The notes beneath the pieces were generated by a model. The model worked only from the letters and a program-made list of their open reading frames with translations. It had not been told where the DNA came from and did not search any database. Positions 16,552-24,058 of a stretch of DNA of 32,280 bases are shown piece after piece; positions within the stretch are counted from its first letter, which is position 1; each line of letters starts with the position of its first letter. This stretch comes from Cardiobacteriales bacterium (GTDB lineage: Bacteria; Pseudomonadota; Gammaproteobacteria; Cardiobacteriales; Wohlfahrtiimonadaceae): contig JASLFR010000062.1 of NCBI GenBank assembly GCA_030150565.1, positions 1 to 32,280 on the forward strand, read 5' to 3'. The position numbers and the translations under genes were made by a program.

Positions 16552-17336
16552 TTTTCCCCTCTCTTCTCTTGCTCTTTCGCTTCATTCCAATATTGATCGA
16601 GCTCTAACAGCGTTCTCCCCTCAAAATCTCCCGCTACCCGCTCTTCAATATAACGAAAGCGGCGACGAAACTTCTCATTACAGCGGGCAAGTGCACGTTC
16701 AGGGGCGATGTTAAGATGACGCGCCAAATTGACCAGCGCAAAGAGTAGATCTCCAAACTCTTCTTCACTCTTCTGCTGCTCTTGGTTAGCAACTTCGGTA
16801 AGAAATTCTTGCAACTCTTCTTCCACCTTCTCCTCAACATCAGAGCGATTATCCCAATCAAATCCAACAGCAGCTGCCGCTCTCTGAATCGCCTCCGCCT
16901 CCTTTAGCGTAGAGAGAGAAGCGGGAACCTCCTCTAAAATTCCTTTCGAAGCGGGAAGCCCCTTCTCAAGACGCTCTTCTGCTTTAATTCGCGCCCAATC
17001 CGCTTTCTGCTCCTCTTTTGAATGGTAAACCGCTCCTGCAAAGACGTGAGGATGGCGACGAATCAACTTCTCATTGAGATTCTTCACCACATCATCAATC
17101 GTAAATTGAGCATTCTCTTTAGCGATCTCACTATGGAGCAGAATCTGAAGGAGAAGATCTCCTAGCTCCTCTTTTAAATTCTCTGAATCTTGAGCAATAA
17201 GCGCCGCAATCACTTCAGCACTCTCCTCCTGAAGATAGGGAATTAAGGATTGATGCGTCTGCGCACGATCCCACGCACACCCATTCTCCCCCCTTAAAGT
17301 GGTAATAATCTGACATAAACGGCTCCACTCACTCAT
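16548..17336 (-). CDS. mazG: Nucleoside triphosphate pyrophosphohydrolase MazG
   Basis: MazG cleaves nucleoside triphosphates to monophosphate and pyrophosphate; in E. coli it removes aberrant nucleotides and lowers ppGpp during starvation. It has two tandem MazG domains: residues about 15-105 with GCAWDRAQTH, EESAEV and EELGDLLLQILLH; and about 150-250 with EVEEELQEF and EEEFGDLLFALVNLARHL, each carrying the EExxE..ExxD metal site. The frame opens at an ATG at 17354 with no ribosome binding site. The ATG at 17336 has AAGGAG six bases upstream, so I use it (262 aa). It is followed by xseA with an ATGA overlap. No mazE/mazF toxin pair is present. Confidence 0.94.
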   Translation of the reverse strand: MSEWSRLCQIITTLRGENGCAWDRAQTHQSLIPYLQEESAEVIAALIAQDSENLKEELGDLLLQILLHSEIAKENAQFTIDDVVKNLNEKLIRRHPHVFAGAVYHSKEEQKADWARIKAEERLEKGLPASKGILEEVPASLSTLKEAEAIQRAAAAVGFDWDNRSDVEEKVEEELQEFLTEVANQEQQKSEEEFGDLLFALVNLARHLNIAPERALARCNEKFRRRFRYIEERVAGDFEGRTLLELDQYWNEAKEQEKRGEK

Positions 17337-17479
17337 CAATCGCTCCTTACTCATCTTAAAAGAGCTATTTTACCTGAGATAAAGTGATGCTCGATAGAGT
17401 ATTTTCCCAATCGCTCCATGATAAAATGGCCCCTTAAATATTTTATCGATCAATTGACCCTATCTTGGAACGCACAAAT
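17337..17479. promoter_or_regulatory. mazG-kdsB divergent promoter region with inverted repeat
   Basis: GATAAAAT (17420-17427) and ATTTTATC (17440-17447) form a perfect 8-bp inverted repeat with a 12-base spacer. Its left half could serve as a kdsB -10 (TAAAAT), but I see no matching -35. The repeat could be an operator or a leader hairpin; there is no recognised regulator for it. Confidence 0.3.
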
Positions 17480-18244
17480 ATGAGCTATACCATCATCATC
17501 CCTGCACGAATGCACTCCACTCGCCTCCCTAAAAAAATGCTCCACCCCATTGATGGAGAGCCTCTTATCTACTGGAGCTGGAGAGCTGCGCAGAAATCAG
17601 CAGCAGACCAAATTATCATCGCAACGGATCATGAAGAGATCTACCAAACGATGAAAGCTTTTGGTGCTAAAGTCGTTATGACCTCCTCCTCCCATGAGAC
17701 GGGGACAGATCGCTTAAGTGAAGTAGTCACAACACTAAATATCGATAATGATGAGATTATCCTCAACTGGCAGGGGGATGAGCCCTTTCTCCCTGCAGCT
17801 CTTGCTGACAATGTTGCAGAGCGCTTACAAGAGTCCAATGCGGCGATGGCAACATTAGCAACCCCCCTCACCAATTGGGCTGATCTTCATAATCCTAATA
17901 TTGTTAAAATCGCAATGGGGGATCATCAGCGAGCACTCTACTTTTCACGCGCGCCGATCCCCTTTCCCCGCGATCTTGAGGCTCAAAAGGGAGCGATTCC
18001 CCCACCCTATCAAGGGCATTACTACCGCCATATTGGACTTTATGCGTATCGCACCCACTTTTTGAAGGAGTATCCTACCCTCTCACCCTCCCCGTTAGAG
18101 GAGCTTGAGCGTCTTGAACAGTTACGAGCCCTTGCAAATGGCTACCAAATCGAAGTATTAGTGACAGAGGAGACTCCACCTAATGGCATCGATACAGCAG
18201 AAGATCTAGAGAATGCTATCGAATGGTTCTCTCAACAGAGATAA
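17480..18244 (+). CDS. kdsB: 3-deoxy-manno-octulosonate cytidylyltransferase (CMP-Kdo synthetase)
   Basis: KdsB joins Kdo to CMP using CTP, giving the activated sugar for the inner core of lipopolysaccharide. From the ATG at 17480 it is 254 residues. Motifs include IIPARMHSTRLPKKML (CTP-binding loop, about 6-21), IIATDHEEI, MTSSSHETGTDRLSEV (about 72-87) and NWQGDEPFLP (the metal-binding Asp; more often NVQGDEP). A TTG at 17465 extends the frame by five residues, but the ATG fits the family start MSYTIIIPAR. The Shine-Dalgarno is weak. It is followed 59 bases later by psd in the same direction, so the two envelope genes probably form one transcript. Confidence 0.96.
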   Translation: MSYTIIIPARMHSTRLPKKMLHPIDGEPLIYWSWRAAQKSAADQIIIATDHEEIYQTMKAFGAKVVMTSSSHETGTDRLSEVVTTLNIDNDEIILNWQGDEPFLPAALADNVAERLQESNAAMATLATPLTNWADLHNPNIVKIAMGDHQRALYFSRAPIPFPRDLEAQKGAIPPPYQGHYYRHIGLYAYRTHFLKEYPTLSPSPLEELERLEQLRALANGYQIEVLVTEETPPNGIDTAEDLENAIEWFSQQR

Positions 18245-18303
18245 TCCGCTACGATTCCCCTCTCCTTTCAATTTAACTATCTAAAACTTAAGAGTGAGAC
18301 CCT

Positions 18304-19161
18304 ATGATTACCCGATTTTTTGCGCTACAACGCATCAGCTCATGGATTTTTCGTAAATTAACCCGCGTTAAAGCCCCATGGTTTAAAAATAATTTCATCA
18401 ACCTTTTTGCTAAACTCTACAAGATCAATTGGGCGGAGAGTCGCCGTAAAAAGGCTGAAGAGTTTATCCATTTTAATGATTTCTTCACCCGTGAACTGGA
18501 AGAGGGAGCACGCCCGATTGCTGAAAGCCTCTTCGTCTCCCCTGCTGATGGTAAAATTGCAGCATTTGGGCAACTCAAAGAGACCCAATTTATTGAAGCG
18601 AAAGGGCACCATTTTGAGCTTGCATCCCTGATCGCTAATCCAGAACTGGCGCAAGATTTTGCCAACGGCTCATTCGCTACAATCTATCTCTCCCCAGCCA
18701 ATTATCACCGTGTTCATATGCCGATTACGGGGCGCCTTCTTGAGAGTGTCCATATCCCAGGTCGCCTCTATAGCGTCTCTCTAAAAACAGCTGAACGCAT
18801 CCCCTCTCTTTTTGCTGAAAATGAGCGTTTAGTAACCATCTTTGAGACTGAAATTGGGCGCATGATCCTCATTTTGGTGGGGGCAATTAATGTTTCGAGT
18901 ATGGAGACTGTCTGGAGCGGATTGGTCACTCCCCCTTATGCGAAAGTTCCCCTCTACAAAAATCATGAGGCTGAAGATATAATCATCGAGAAAGGGGAAG
19001 AGATGGGGCGTTTCAATATGGGATCTACAGCGATTGTGATTACAGAAGCGAAAGCGATCGAATTTGCCCGTACCATCGCTCAAAATGCTCCTATTAGATT
19101 AGGAGAGCAGCTTATGAATCCTAAAATAACCGCAGAAAATGATCCTACCCTCTCTCAATAA
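18304..19161 (+). CDS. psd: Phosphatidylserine decarboxylase proenzyme
   Basis: Psd converts phosphatidylserine to phosphatidylethanolamine at the inner membrane. It self-cleaves between Gly and Ser to make an alpha chain with an N-terminal pyruvoyl group. It is 285 residues. The cleavage motif is FNMGST with Ser241 as the pyruvoyl source (E. coli has LGST at 252-255). The charge-relay residues are in SPADGKIAAFG and NYHRVHMP. The order N-terminal membrane-associated region, beta chain, short alpha chain of about 45 residues is normal. No strong Shine-Dalgarno is seen (GAGTGAGACCCT). No terminator is obvious downstream before the rpsF promoter. Confidence 0.96.
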   Translation: MITRFFALQRISSWIFRKLTRVKAPWFKNNFINLFAKLYKINWAESRRKKAEEFIHFNDFFTRELEEGARPIAESLFVSPADGKIAAFGQLKETQFIEAKGHHFELASLIANPELAQDFANGSFATIYLSPANYHRVHMPITGRLLESVHIPGRLYSVSLKTAERIPSLFAENERLVTIFETEIGRMILILVGAINVSSMETVWSGLVTPPYAKVPLYKNHEAEDIIIEKGEEMGRFNMGSTAIVITEAKAIEFARTIAQNAPIRLGEQLMNPKITAENDPTLSQ

Positions 19162-19181
19162 GGGGAGCGTTCGATATTATA

Positions 19182-19210
19182 TTGCTCAAAGTATGAGAAA
19201 CCGCTATACT
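19182..19210 (+). promoter_or_regulatory. rpsF operon promoter
   Basis: TTGCTC (19182-19187), a 17-base spacer and TATACT (19205-19210) form a good sigma-70 promoter. Transcription would start near 19217, leaving a leader of about 125 bases before rpsF. Confidence 0.7.
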
Positions 19211-19224
19211 TGCACACTTGATTT

Positions 19225-19306
19225 TAGCCCTTATCTGTTTAAGCAAGATTCTTAACTTTAGGGCTATTGTCTCCTTGTCTTACGCTCATCAATAGAGAGC
19301 GAAGAC
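19225..19306 (+). promoter_or_regulatory. Structured rpsF leader (two stem-loops)
   Basis: The first stem-loop pairs TAGCCCT (19225-19231) with AGGGCTA (19260-19266), with an inner TTAAG/CTTAA. The second pairs GTCTTACGCTC (19277-19287, one bulged A) with GAGCGAAGAC (19297-19306). In many bacteria the S6:S18 complex represses its own operon through a leader. I could not recognise the published S6:S18 motif with its CCG bulge here, so autoregulation is only suggested by position. Confidence 0.4.
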
Positions 19307-19343
19307 TTTAATGTACTTTATTAAATCCAGAAGGAGCATGTTA

Positions 19344-19721
19344 ATGCGTCATTATGAAGTAATTTTCCTCGTTCACCCAGATCAAAGTGAACAAGTTCCT
19401 GCGATGGTTGAGCGCTATCGCGATATTATCACTCAAGATGGTGGTAAAATTCATCGTGAAGAGGATTGGGGTCGCCGTCAATTAGCGTATCCAATTCAAA
19501 AAATTCACAAAGCTCACTATGTACTCATGAATATTGAGTGTACTGAAGAGGCGCTTGCTGAATTACAGAGTGCATTCCGCTTTAATGATGCGGTAATTCG
19601 TGATCTTATCGTTGGTCGTGATGAAGCGATCACTGAGCCTTCTGTTATTGCTGCTCCTAAGCAACGTGCTGAGCGTAATGATGAAGCATCAGATAATGAT
19701 TCCGAAGAGCAAGAAGATTAA
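19344..19721 (+). CDS. rpsF: 30S ribosomal protein S6
   Basis: S6 binds 16S rRNA with S18 in the 30S platform. From the ATG at 19344 it is 125 residues with the conserved opening MRHYEVIFLVHPDQSEQVP and the blocks HREEDWGRRQLAYPI, HKAHYVLMNIE and FRFNDAVIRDL. It ends with an acidic tail (EASDNDSEEQED), as in E. coli, where glutamates may be added. Earlier in-frame ATGs at 19311 and 19338 are rejected: AAGGAG at 19331-19336 has ideal spacing only for 19344. It leads the operon. Unlike E. coli, no priB lies between rpsF and rpsR. Confidence 0.97.
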   Translation: MRHYEVIFLVHPDQSEQVPAMVERYRDIITQDGGKIHREEDWGRRQLAYPIQKIHKAHYVLMNIECTEEALAELQSAFRFNDAVIRDLIVGRDEAITEPSVIAAPKQRAERNDEASDNDSEEQED

Positions 19722-19765
19722 TTCTTTCTCGCCCACCCTAAACATTCAGAAAAGGATATAAATAT

Positions 19766-19990
19766 ATGTCACGTTTTGTTCGTCGTAGAAAGTATTGCCG
19801 TTTCACTGCTGAAGGCGTTAAAGAGATCGATTATAAAGATATCGACACCCTTAAGCACTACATCACTGAAACAGGTAAAATTGTACCTAGCCGTGTAACA
19901 GGTACAAGCGCGCGTTATCAGCGTCAACTCTCAACAGCGATTAAGCGCGCACGTTACATTGCGCTTCTTCCCTACACACATCAACACTAA
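19766..19990 (+). CDS. rpsR: 30S ribosomal protein S18
   Basis: A 74-residue basic protein that forms a heterodimer with S6 on the 30S platform. The sequence is close to E. coli S18: RRRKYCRFTAEGV near the start, then DYKDIDTLKHYITETGKIVPSR, then TGTSARYQRQL and IKRARYIALLPYTHQH at the end. AAAGGA seven bases upstream supports the ATG. It lies 44 bases after rpsF and 19 before rplI in one operon. Confidence 0.98.
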   Translation: MSRFVRRRKYCRFTAEGVKEIDYKDIDTLKHYITETGKIVPSRVTGTSARYQRQLSTAIKRARYIALLPYTHQH

Positions 19991-20009
19991 TCACTAAGGA
20001 GCAAATTAA

Positions 20010-20459
20010 ATGCAAGTTATTCTTTTAGAGAAAATTTACAATTTAGGTGAACTTGGTGACATGGTTGATGTTAAACCAGGTTATGCACGTAACTTCCTTC
20101 TTCCACAAGGTAAAGCGACAGAAGCGACTCCTGCAAATATTGCACGCTTTGAAGAGCGTCGTGCAGAGTTAGAAGCAGCTCAAGCAGCGCTTTTAGCAGA
20201 TGCTCAAGCGCGTGGCGAGAAACTCGATGGTTTAGTGATCACAATGCAAGTTAAAGCGGGTGCTGAAGGTCGTCTCTTCGGTTCTGTTACTGCAAATGAT
20301 ATCGCTACTGCAATCACTGATGCAGGTGTAAACCTTGATCGTAAAGAAGTACGTATCAACAACAACTCAATTCGCGCAGTTGGCGAGCACACTGTTGCCC
20401 TTCAACTCCACCCTGATGTTGTTGTAGAGATCAAAGTAAACGTAGAAGCAGCAGAGTAA
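20010..20459 (+). CDS. rplI: 50S ribosomal protein L9
   Basis: L9 is an elongated protein that bridges the L1 stalk base to neighbouring ribosomes and limits frameshifting. It is 149 residues, the normal length: N-terminal rRNA-binding domain with MQVILLEKIYNLGELGD and VKPGYARNFLLPQGKA (22-37), a long connecting helix (about 41-74), and a C-terminal domain with GRLFGSVTANDIA. AAGGAG upstream supports the start. It is last in the rpsF operon and followed by a strong terminator. Confidence 0.98.
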   Translation: MQVILLEKIYNLGELGDMVDVKPGYARNFLLPQGKATEATPANIARFEERRAELEAAQAALLADAQARGEKLDGLVITMQVKAGAEGRLFGSVTANDIATAITDAGVNLDRKEVRINNNSIRAVGEHTVALQLHPDVVVEIKVNVEAAE

Positions 20460-20501
20460 TCAGTAGAGTCTGATCGTTTTAGATCGATCCACTCAAATAA
20501 A

Positions 20502-20530
20502 AAAAGCCTCCCAAATTTTGGGAGGCTTTT
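20502..20530. terminator. Bidirectional terminator between rplI and degP
   Basis: GCCTCCCAAA (20506-20515) pairs with TTTGGGAGGC (20517-20526 region), flanked by AAAA on the left and TTTT on the right. The near-perfect symmetry lets it end both the rpsF operon (plus) and the protease gene (minus). Confidence 0.93.
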
Positions 20531-20555
20531 CTCTTTTTAGGAGAACCGATCTCTA

Positions 20556-21932
20556 CTACTTCTTCTCAGTCGGTAGAGTAATCGCAATAAAGGTTGTTGT
20601 TCCATTACGATTCATCAAGAGACGTAAAACTGGCTCTGATTTATAGAGCTCCATCGCTCTATTAAAATCGGCTGCATTCTTAATCTCTGTATCGTTGATC
20701 TGTAAGAGAATATCTCCTGAACGCAATCCTGCTTGAGCGCCAACTCCTTGAGCAACTTGTGTAATCACAACCCCTTGCCCATCTTTCACACTCTCAACCA
20801 CAATATCGAGACGATTCTTCACAGAATCTTGCGGTAGAGCTGTTGCGATTTGATCGCTATCTAACGCTTGAATCTCAACCTTTAAAGTCTGCTCTTTTCC
20901 ACTACGAAGCACTACAACATCTACGGTTTGATTAGCGCGAACACGGCTCACCATTGCTGGGACTTGGCTGGAGGTGAGTACTTCTTGACCATTAAATTTC
21001 AGGATAACATCTCCAGCTTTAATGCCCCCCTTCTCAGCAGGACTCCCCGCAACAACATTAGCGACGAGCGCACCTTTTGGTCGATCCATCTTAAAACTCT
21101 TCGCAAGCGGAGCTGTTACCTCCTGAATAGAGACTCCTAACCAACCGCGAGAGACTTTACCATCAGTTTTCAACTGCTCTACAACCTCCATCGCAAGATC
21201 GATAGGAATCGCAAAGCTCACCCCCGCATAATTCCCTGTGCTGGTATAGATTTGGGAGTTGATCCCAATCACCTCCCCCTTAGTATTGAAGAGAGGCCCC
21301 CCTGAGTTACCTGGGTTAACCGCAGCATCGGTCTGAATAAAGGGAGTTAAATGATCATTTGGAAGATTACGCCCAATTGAGCTAATAATTCCTTGCGTTG
21401 CGGTGTAATCAAATCCAAAGGGAGAACCTACCGCCATCACCCACTGTCCTACTTTTAATTCAGAGACATCTCCAATCTTTACAGCGGGAAGATCTTTCGC
21501 CTTAATACGCAAGACCGCAACATCTGAACGATCATCCTTACCCACTAATTCAGCAGTAAGCTCTCGGCGATCTGCTAAATGGACGGTAATCTCATCCGCT
21601 TTCTCAATCACGTGTGCATTAGTAACAACTAAGCCATCCTCTTCTAAGATAAAGCCTGAACCCGCGCCCCGAATTTGACGCTCCTGACGTAGAGGTGACT
21701 CACCAAAGAGCCCCCCGAAAGGATCATCACCAAAGGGAAAATCGAAAAAACCTCTAAAAGGGTTAGTCTCAACAACATCACGCCCCTTTGTAGTGATGCT
21801 CACAACCGCCTCTTTATTCTTCTCAAAGAGAGTGCTCCAATCAGGCAGTGCATCAGCAATTGCACCCTGCGCCATCAGTAGAGCACCGATTAGCGTAGCG
21901 CCTAAACCTCGCTTCATCCTCTCAATTTTCAT
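20556..21932 (-). CDS. Periplasmic serine endoprotease, DegP/DegQ (HtrA/MucD) family
   Basis: HtrA-family proteases degrade or refold damaged envelope proteins in the periplasm. This is 458 residues: a signal peptide (cleavage expected after AIADA, about 28), a trypsin-like domain with the catalytic triad His107 (TNAHVI), Asp137 (RSDVAVL) and Ser210 (GNSGG), then two PDZ domains (about 255-350 and 365-450). The Q-linker loop near residues 56-85 is rich in Phe, Gly and Asp (FRGFFDFPFGDDPFGG), like MucD/DegQ. AAGGAG seven bases upstream supports the ATG at 21932. It is monocistronic. I found no convincing sigma-E or CpxR site upstream. DegP versus DegQ cannot be settled here. Confidence 0.93.
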   Translation of the reverse strand: MKIERMKRGLGATLIGALLMAQGAIADALPDWSTLFEKNKEAVVSITTKGRDVVETNPFRGFFDFPFGDDPFGGLFGESPLRQERQIRGAGSGFILEEDGLVVTNAHVIEKADEITVHLADRRELTAELVGKDDRSDVAVLRIKAKDLPAVKIGDVSELKVGQWVMAVGSPFGFDYTATQGIISSIGRNLPNDHLTPFIQTDAAVNPGNSGGPLFNTKGEVIGINSQIYTSTGNYAGVSFAIPIDLAMEVVEQLKTDGKVSRGWLGVSIQEVTAPLAKSFKMDRPKGALVANVVAGSPAEKGGIKAGDVILKFNGQEVLTSSQVPAMVSRVRANQTVDVVVLRSGKEQTLKVEIQALDSDQIATALPQDSVKNRLDIVVESVKDGQGVVITQVAQGVGAQAGLRSGDILLQINDTEIKNAADFNRAMELYKSEPVLRLLMNRNGTTTFIAITLPTEKK

Positions 21933-22261
21933 CTATCGACTCCTTTATAGTCTGGTTAAAAAAAGAAAACATACTCTATTTTAATGGCGCTCTATCCCAT
22001 TTTTTCAACCCTTTGTGTAAAAAATAGGGAGTTTTAGATCATTTTTTAAACATCTTCTTTGAGAAAAATTCCCCCTTAAGAGAGGGAAAATATTGAAAAT
22101 AGATGACCCTCCTCAAGAAAAGAAAACTCTCCCCCCTATTCCACTTAAAATCTTTGCAACAAGTGAGAAAATGGGCTATCTCTTTATATCTTACTTTTTT
22201 CTTAAGTGATTAAATTTTTCTCTACATTTTAAATTAAGCAACAGACATTTAAGGAGTCACT
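21933..22261. promoter_or_regulatory. Intergenic region between degP and the DASS transporter, with candidate promoters
   Basis: This 329-base gene-free stretch separates two divergent genes. For the transporter, TTGCAA (22154-22159), 17 bases and TATCTC (22177-22182) make a possible promoter; AAGGAG at 22250-22255 is its ribosome binding site. For the protease (minus strand), TTGAAA (22008 down to 22003) and TTAAAA (21984 down to 21979) are a weaker pair. The middle (22060-22140) holds runs of C and A with only short self-complementary segments. I see no coding frame or RNA gene. Confidence 0.4.
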
Positions 22262-23968
22262 ATGATAGTGAGCAGTAGCTGGAATTGGCTCTGGCAGAAA
22301 CATGATGAGATTAAAGGAGCCTTCCGCTTCTTTTTTAAAGGAGAAGCCCCTAAGGTTCACGACAATATCACCTCAGGCTCCAAATCACGCATCTATAAGG
22401 AGGAGAGTGGTGATCGTGTTCAATATACCCCCGATCACCCTAACGAAGAGCAACCTAAGCGGACCTATAACCGCATTCAATTAGCAGGATTAATTGCAGG
22501 GCCGCTCCTCTTCTTTATCCTCTTCTTTCTCTTCAATCCAGAAGGGTTATCTCATCAAGGGCGTGCCGTTTTAGCGGGAACGGTTTGGATTGCGATCTGG
22601 TGGATGACAGAAGCGATCCCAATTCCTGCAACCTCCCTCTTACCCCTGATCCTCTTCCCTCTAACGGAAGGGGCTCCATTAAAGAGCACAGCAGCATCGT
22701 ATGGTGATACGACAATCTTCCTCTTTATGGGGGGCTTTATGCTCGCTCTTGCGATGGAGAAGTGGAATCTACACCGAAGAATAGCCCTCAATATCATCTC
22801 CGCCATTGGAACTAATACCAATCTCATTATTTTAGGATTTATGGTGGCAACAGGCTTCCTTTCGATGTGGATCTCCAATACTGCAACCGCCATGATGATG
22901 GTCCCTATCGGTCTTGCGATTATCTATCAAGTCTCTGAAGGGTTAAAAGATCAACCCCATATCGATACCTCAAAAGAGAATTTCAAATTTGGTAAAGCGT
23001 TAATGCTGGGAATCGCTTACTCCGCCTCTCTTGGTGGAATCTCAACACTTATTGGAACGCCCCCCAATACCCTTTTAGCGGGAGCTATCAACAATATGTA
23101 TGGCGTTGAGATCTCCTTTGCTAGCTGGATGCTCTTTGGAGTTCCTGTTGGTTGGGGGTTTCTCTTAATGGTCTGGATCTATCTCACCCGTTTCGCTTAT
23201 CGTTCAGAGTTTAAAGAGCTCCCTGGTGGTCGTGCTGTTATTCGAAGTGAGAAAGAGAAACTTGGCAGAGCCTCTTTTGAGGAGCGCGCCGTCTTTATCG
23301 TCTTCTTACTAGCAGCTTTTGCGTGGATCACCCGCTCATTCCTACTTCAAAAATTTATCCCAACCCTTGACGATACAATCATCGCTATGTTGGCTGCACT
23401 TATCCTCTTTATTATTCCCTCTAAAAATCGTGCTGGTGACCGCCTGCTCGATTGGAATAGTGCGCTTAAACTCCCTTGGGGTATTCTGCTCCTCTTTGGG
23501 GGTGGATTAGCCATCGCAACAGGATTTGCTCAATCGGGGCTCTCTACATGGATTGGCGAGCGCTTGATGGCGCTTGAAGGGGTCTCTCTTCTCACTGTTA
23601 TGCTGATTGTAGCAACGCTTGTGATCTTCTTAACCGAAGTCACCTCTAATACTGCAACAGCATCGATGATGTTCCCAATTATGGGGGCTCTTGCTTTCGC
23701 CTTAAATATCCACCCTTATGCAGTGTTAGTGGTTTCAGCTGTTACGGCATCAGCCGCCTTTATGCTTCCTGTTGCAACGCCACCAAATGCTGTTGTGTTT
23801 GGCTCTGGATATCTAAAAATCAATGATATGGTTCGTGCAGGGATGGCGTTAAATGTGATTGGCGTTACACTCATCACCTTCTCTGTCTACCTCTTAATGC
23901 CCCTTCTTTGGGATATTGATCTCAACGCATTTCCTGAGGCGTTTAAAGGAGAAATCAATCAAGGATAG
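22262..23968 (+). CDS. DASS-family (SLC13) anion:sodium symporter, dicarboxylate-type
   Basis: Members of this family import succinate, malate, fumarate, citrate or sulfate with sodium across the inner membrane. The 568-residue protein carries both Ser-Asn-Thr signature motifs of VcINDY-like transporters: WISNTATAM (SNT at 205-207) and VTSNTATASMMFP (SNT at 462-464). It also has GTPPNTLLAG (265-274) and LPVATPPNAVVFGSGYL (502-518), and 11-12 membrane segments. Before the first helix (about residue 72) lies an unusually long hydrophilic N-terminus of about 70 residues, lacking in the textbook members. AAGGAG precedes the ATG. The gene stands alone between two terminators or divergent regions. 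The exact substrate is not visible; a C4-dicarboxylate is the best guess. Confidence 0.92.
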   Translation: MIVSSSWNWLWQKHDEIKGAFRFFFKGEAPKVHDNITSGSKSRIYKEESGDRVQYTPDHPNEEQPKRTYNRIQLAGLIAGPLLFFILFFLFNPEGLSHQGRAVLAGTVWIAIWWMTEAIPIPATSLLPLILFPLTEGAPLKSTAASYGDTTIFLFMGGFMLALAMEKWNLHRRIALNIISAIGTNTNLIILGFMVATGFLSMWISNTATAMMMVPIGLAIIYQVSEGLKDQPHIDTSKENFKFGKALMLGIAYSASLGGISTLIGTPPNTLLAGAINNMYGVEISFASWMLFGVPVGWGFLLMVWIYLTRFAYRSEFKELPGGRAVIRSEKEKLGRASFEERAVFIVFLLAAFAWITRSFLLQKFIPTLDDTIIAMLAALILFIIPSKNRAGDRLLDWNSALKLPWGILLLFGGGLAIATGFAQSGLSTWIGERLMALEGVSLLTVMLIVATLVIFLTEVTSNTATASMMFPIMGALAFALNIHPYAVLVVSAVTASAAFMLPVATPPNAVVFGSGYLKINDMVRAGMALNVIGVTLITFSVYLLMPLLWDIDLNAFPEAFKGEINQG

Positions 23969-24000
23969 TGCTCTGAATCAACCTTAAGAGAGCTAAAAAA

Positions 24001-24034
24001 AGCCCCGTAAGAGAATCTCTTGCGGGGCTTTTTT
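24001..24034. terminator. Terminator between the DASS gene and hemW
   Basis: AGCCCCGTAAGAG and CTCTTGCGGGGCT pair (one T-G) around a three-base loop. There are A's before and TTTTTT after, so it can serve both the plus-strand transporter and minus-strand hemW. Confidence 0.93.
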
Positions 24035-24058
24035 ATGAATCGGCAAAAGATAAATGCC

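Noticed and set aside
16548..17336. mazG as part of a toxin-antitoxin module
   Set aside because: No mazE or mazF nearby. The partner is xseA, and the protein is the two-domain housekeeping pyrophosphohydrolase.
22555..22893. Minus-strand open frame of 112 codons inside the DASS gene
   Set aside because: It is antisense to conserved transporter motifs, has no ribosome binding site and a composition typical of a shadow frame. The same holds for other antisense frames over fbp, psd and the permeases.
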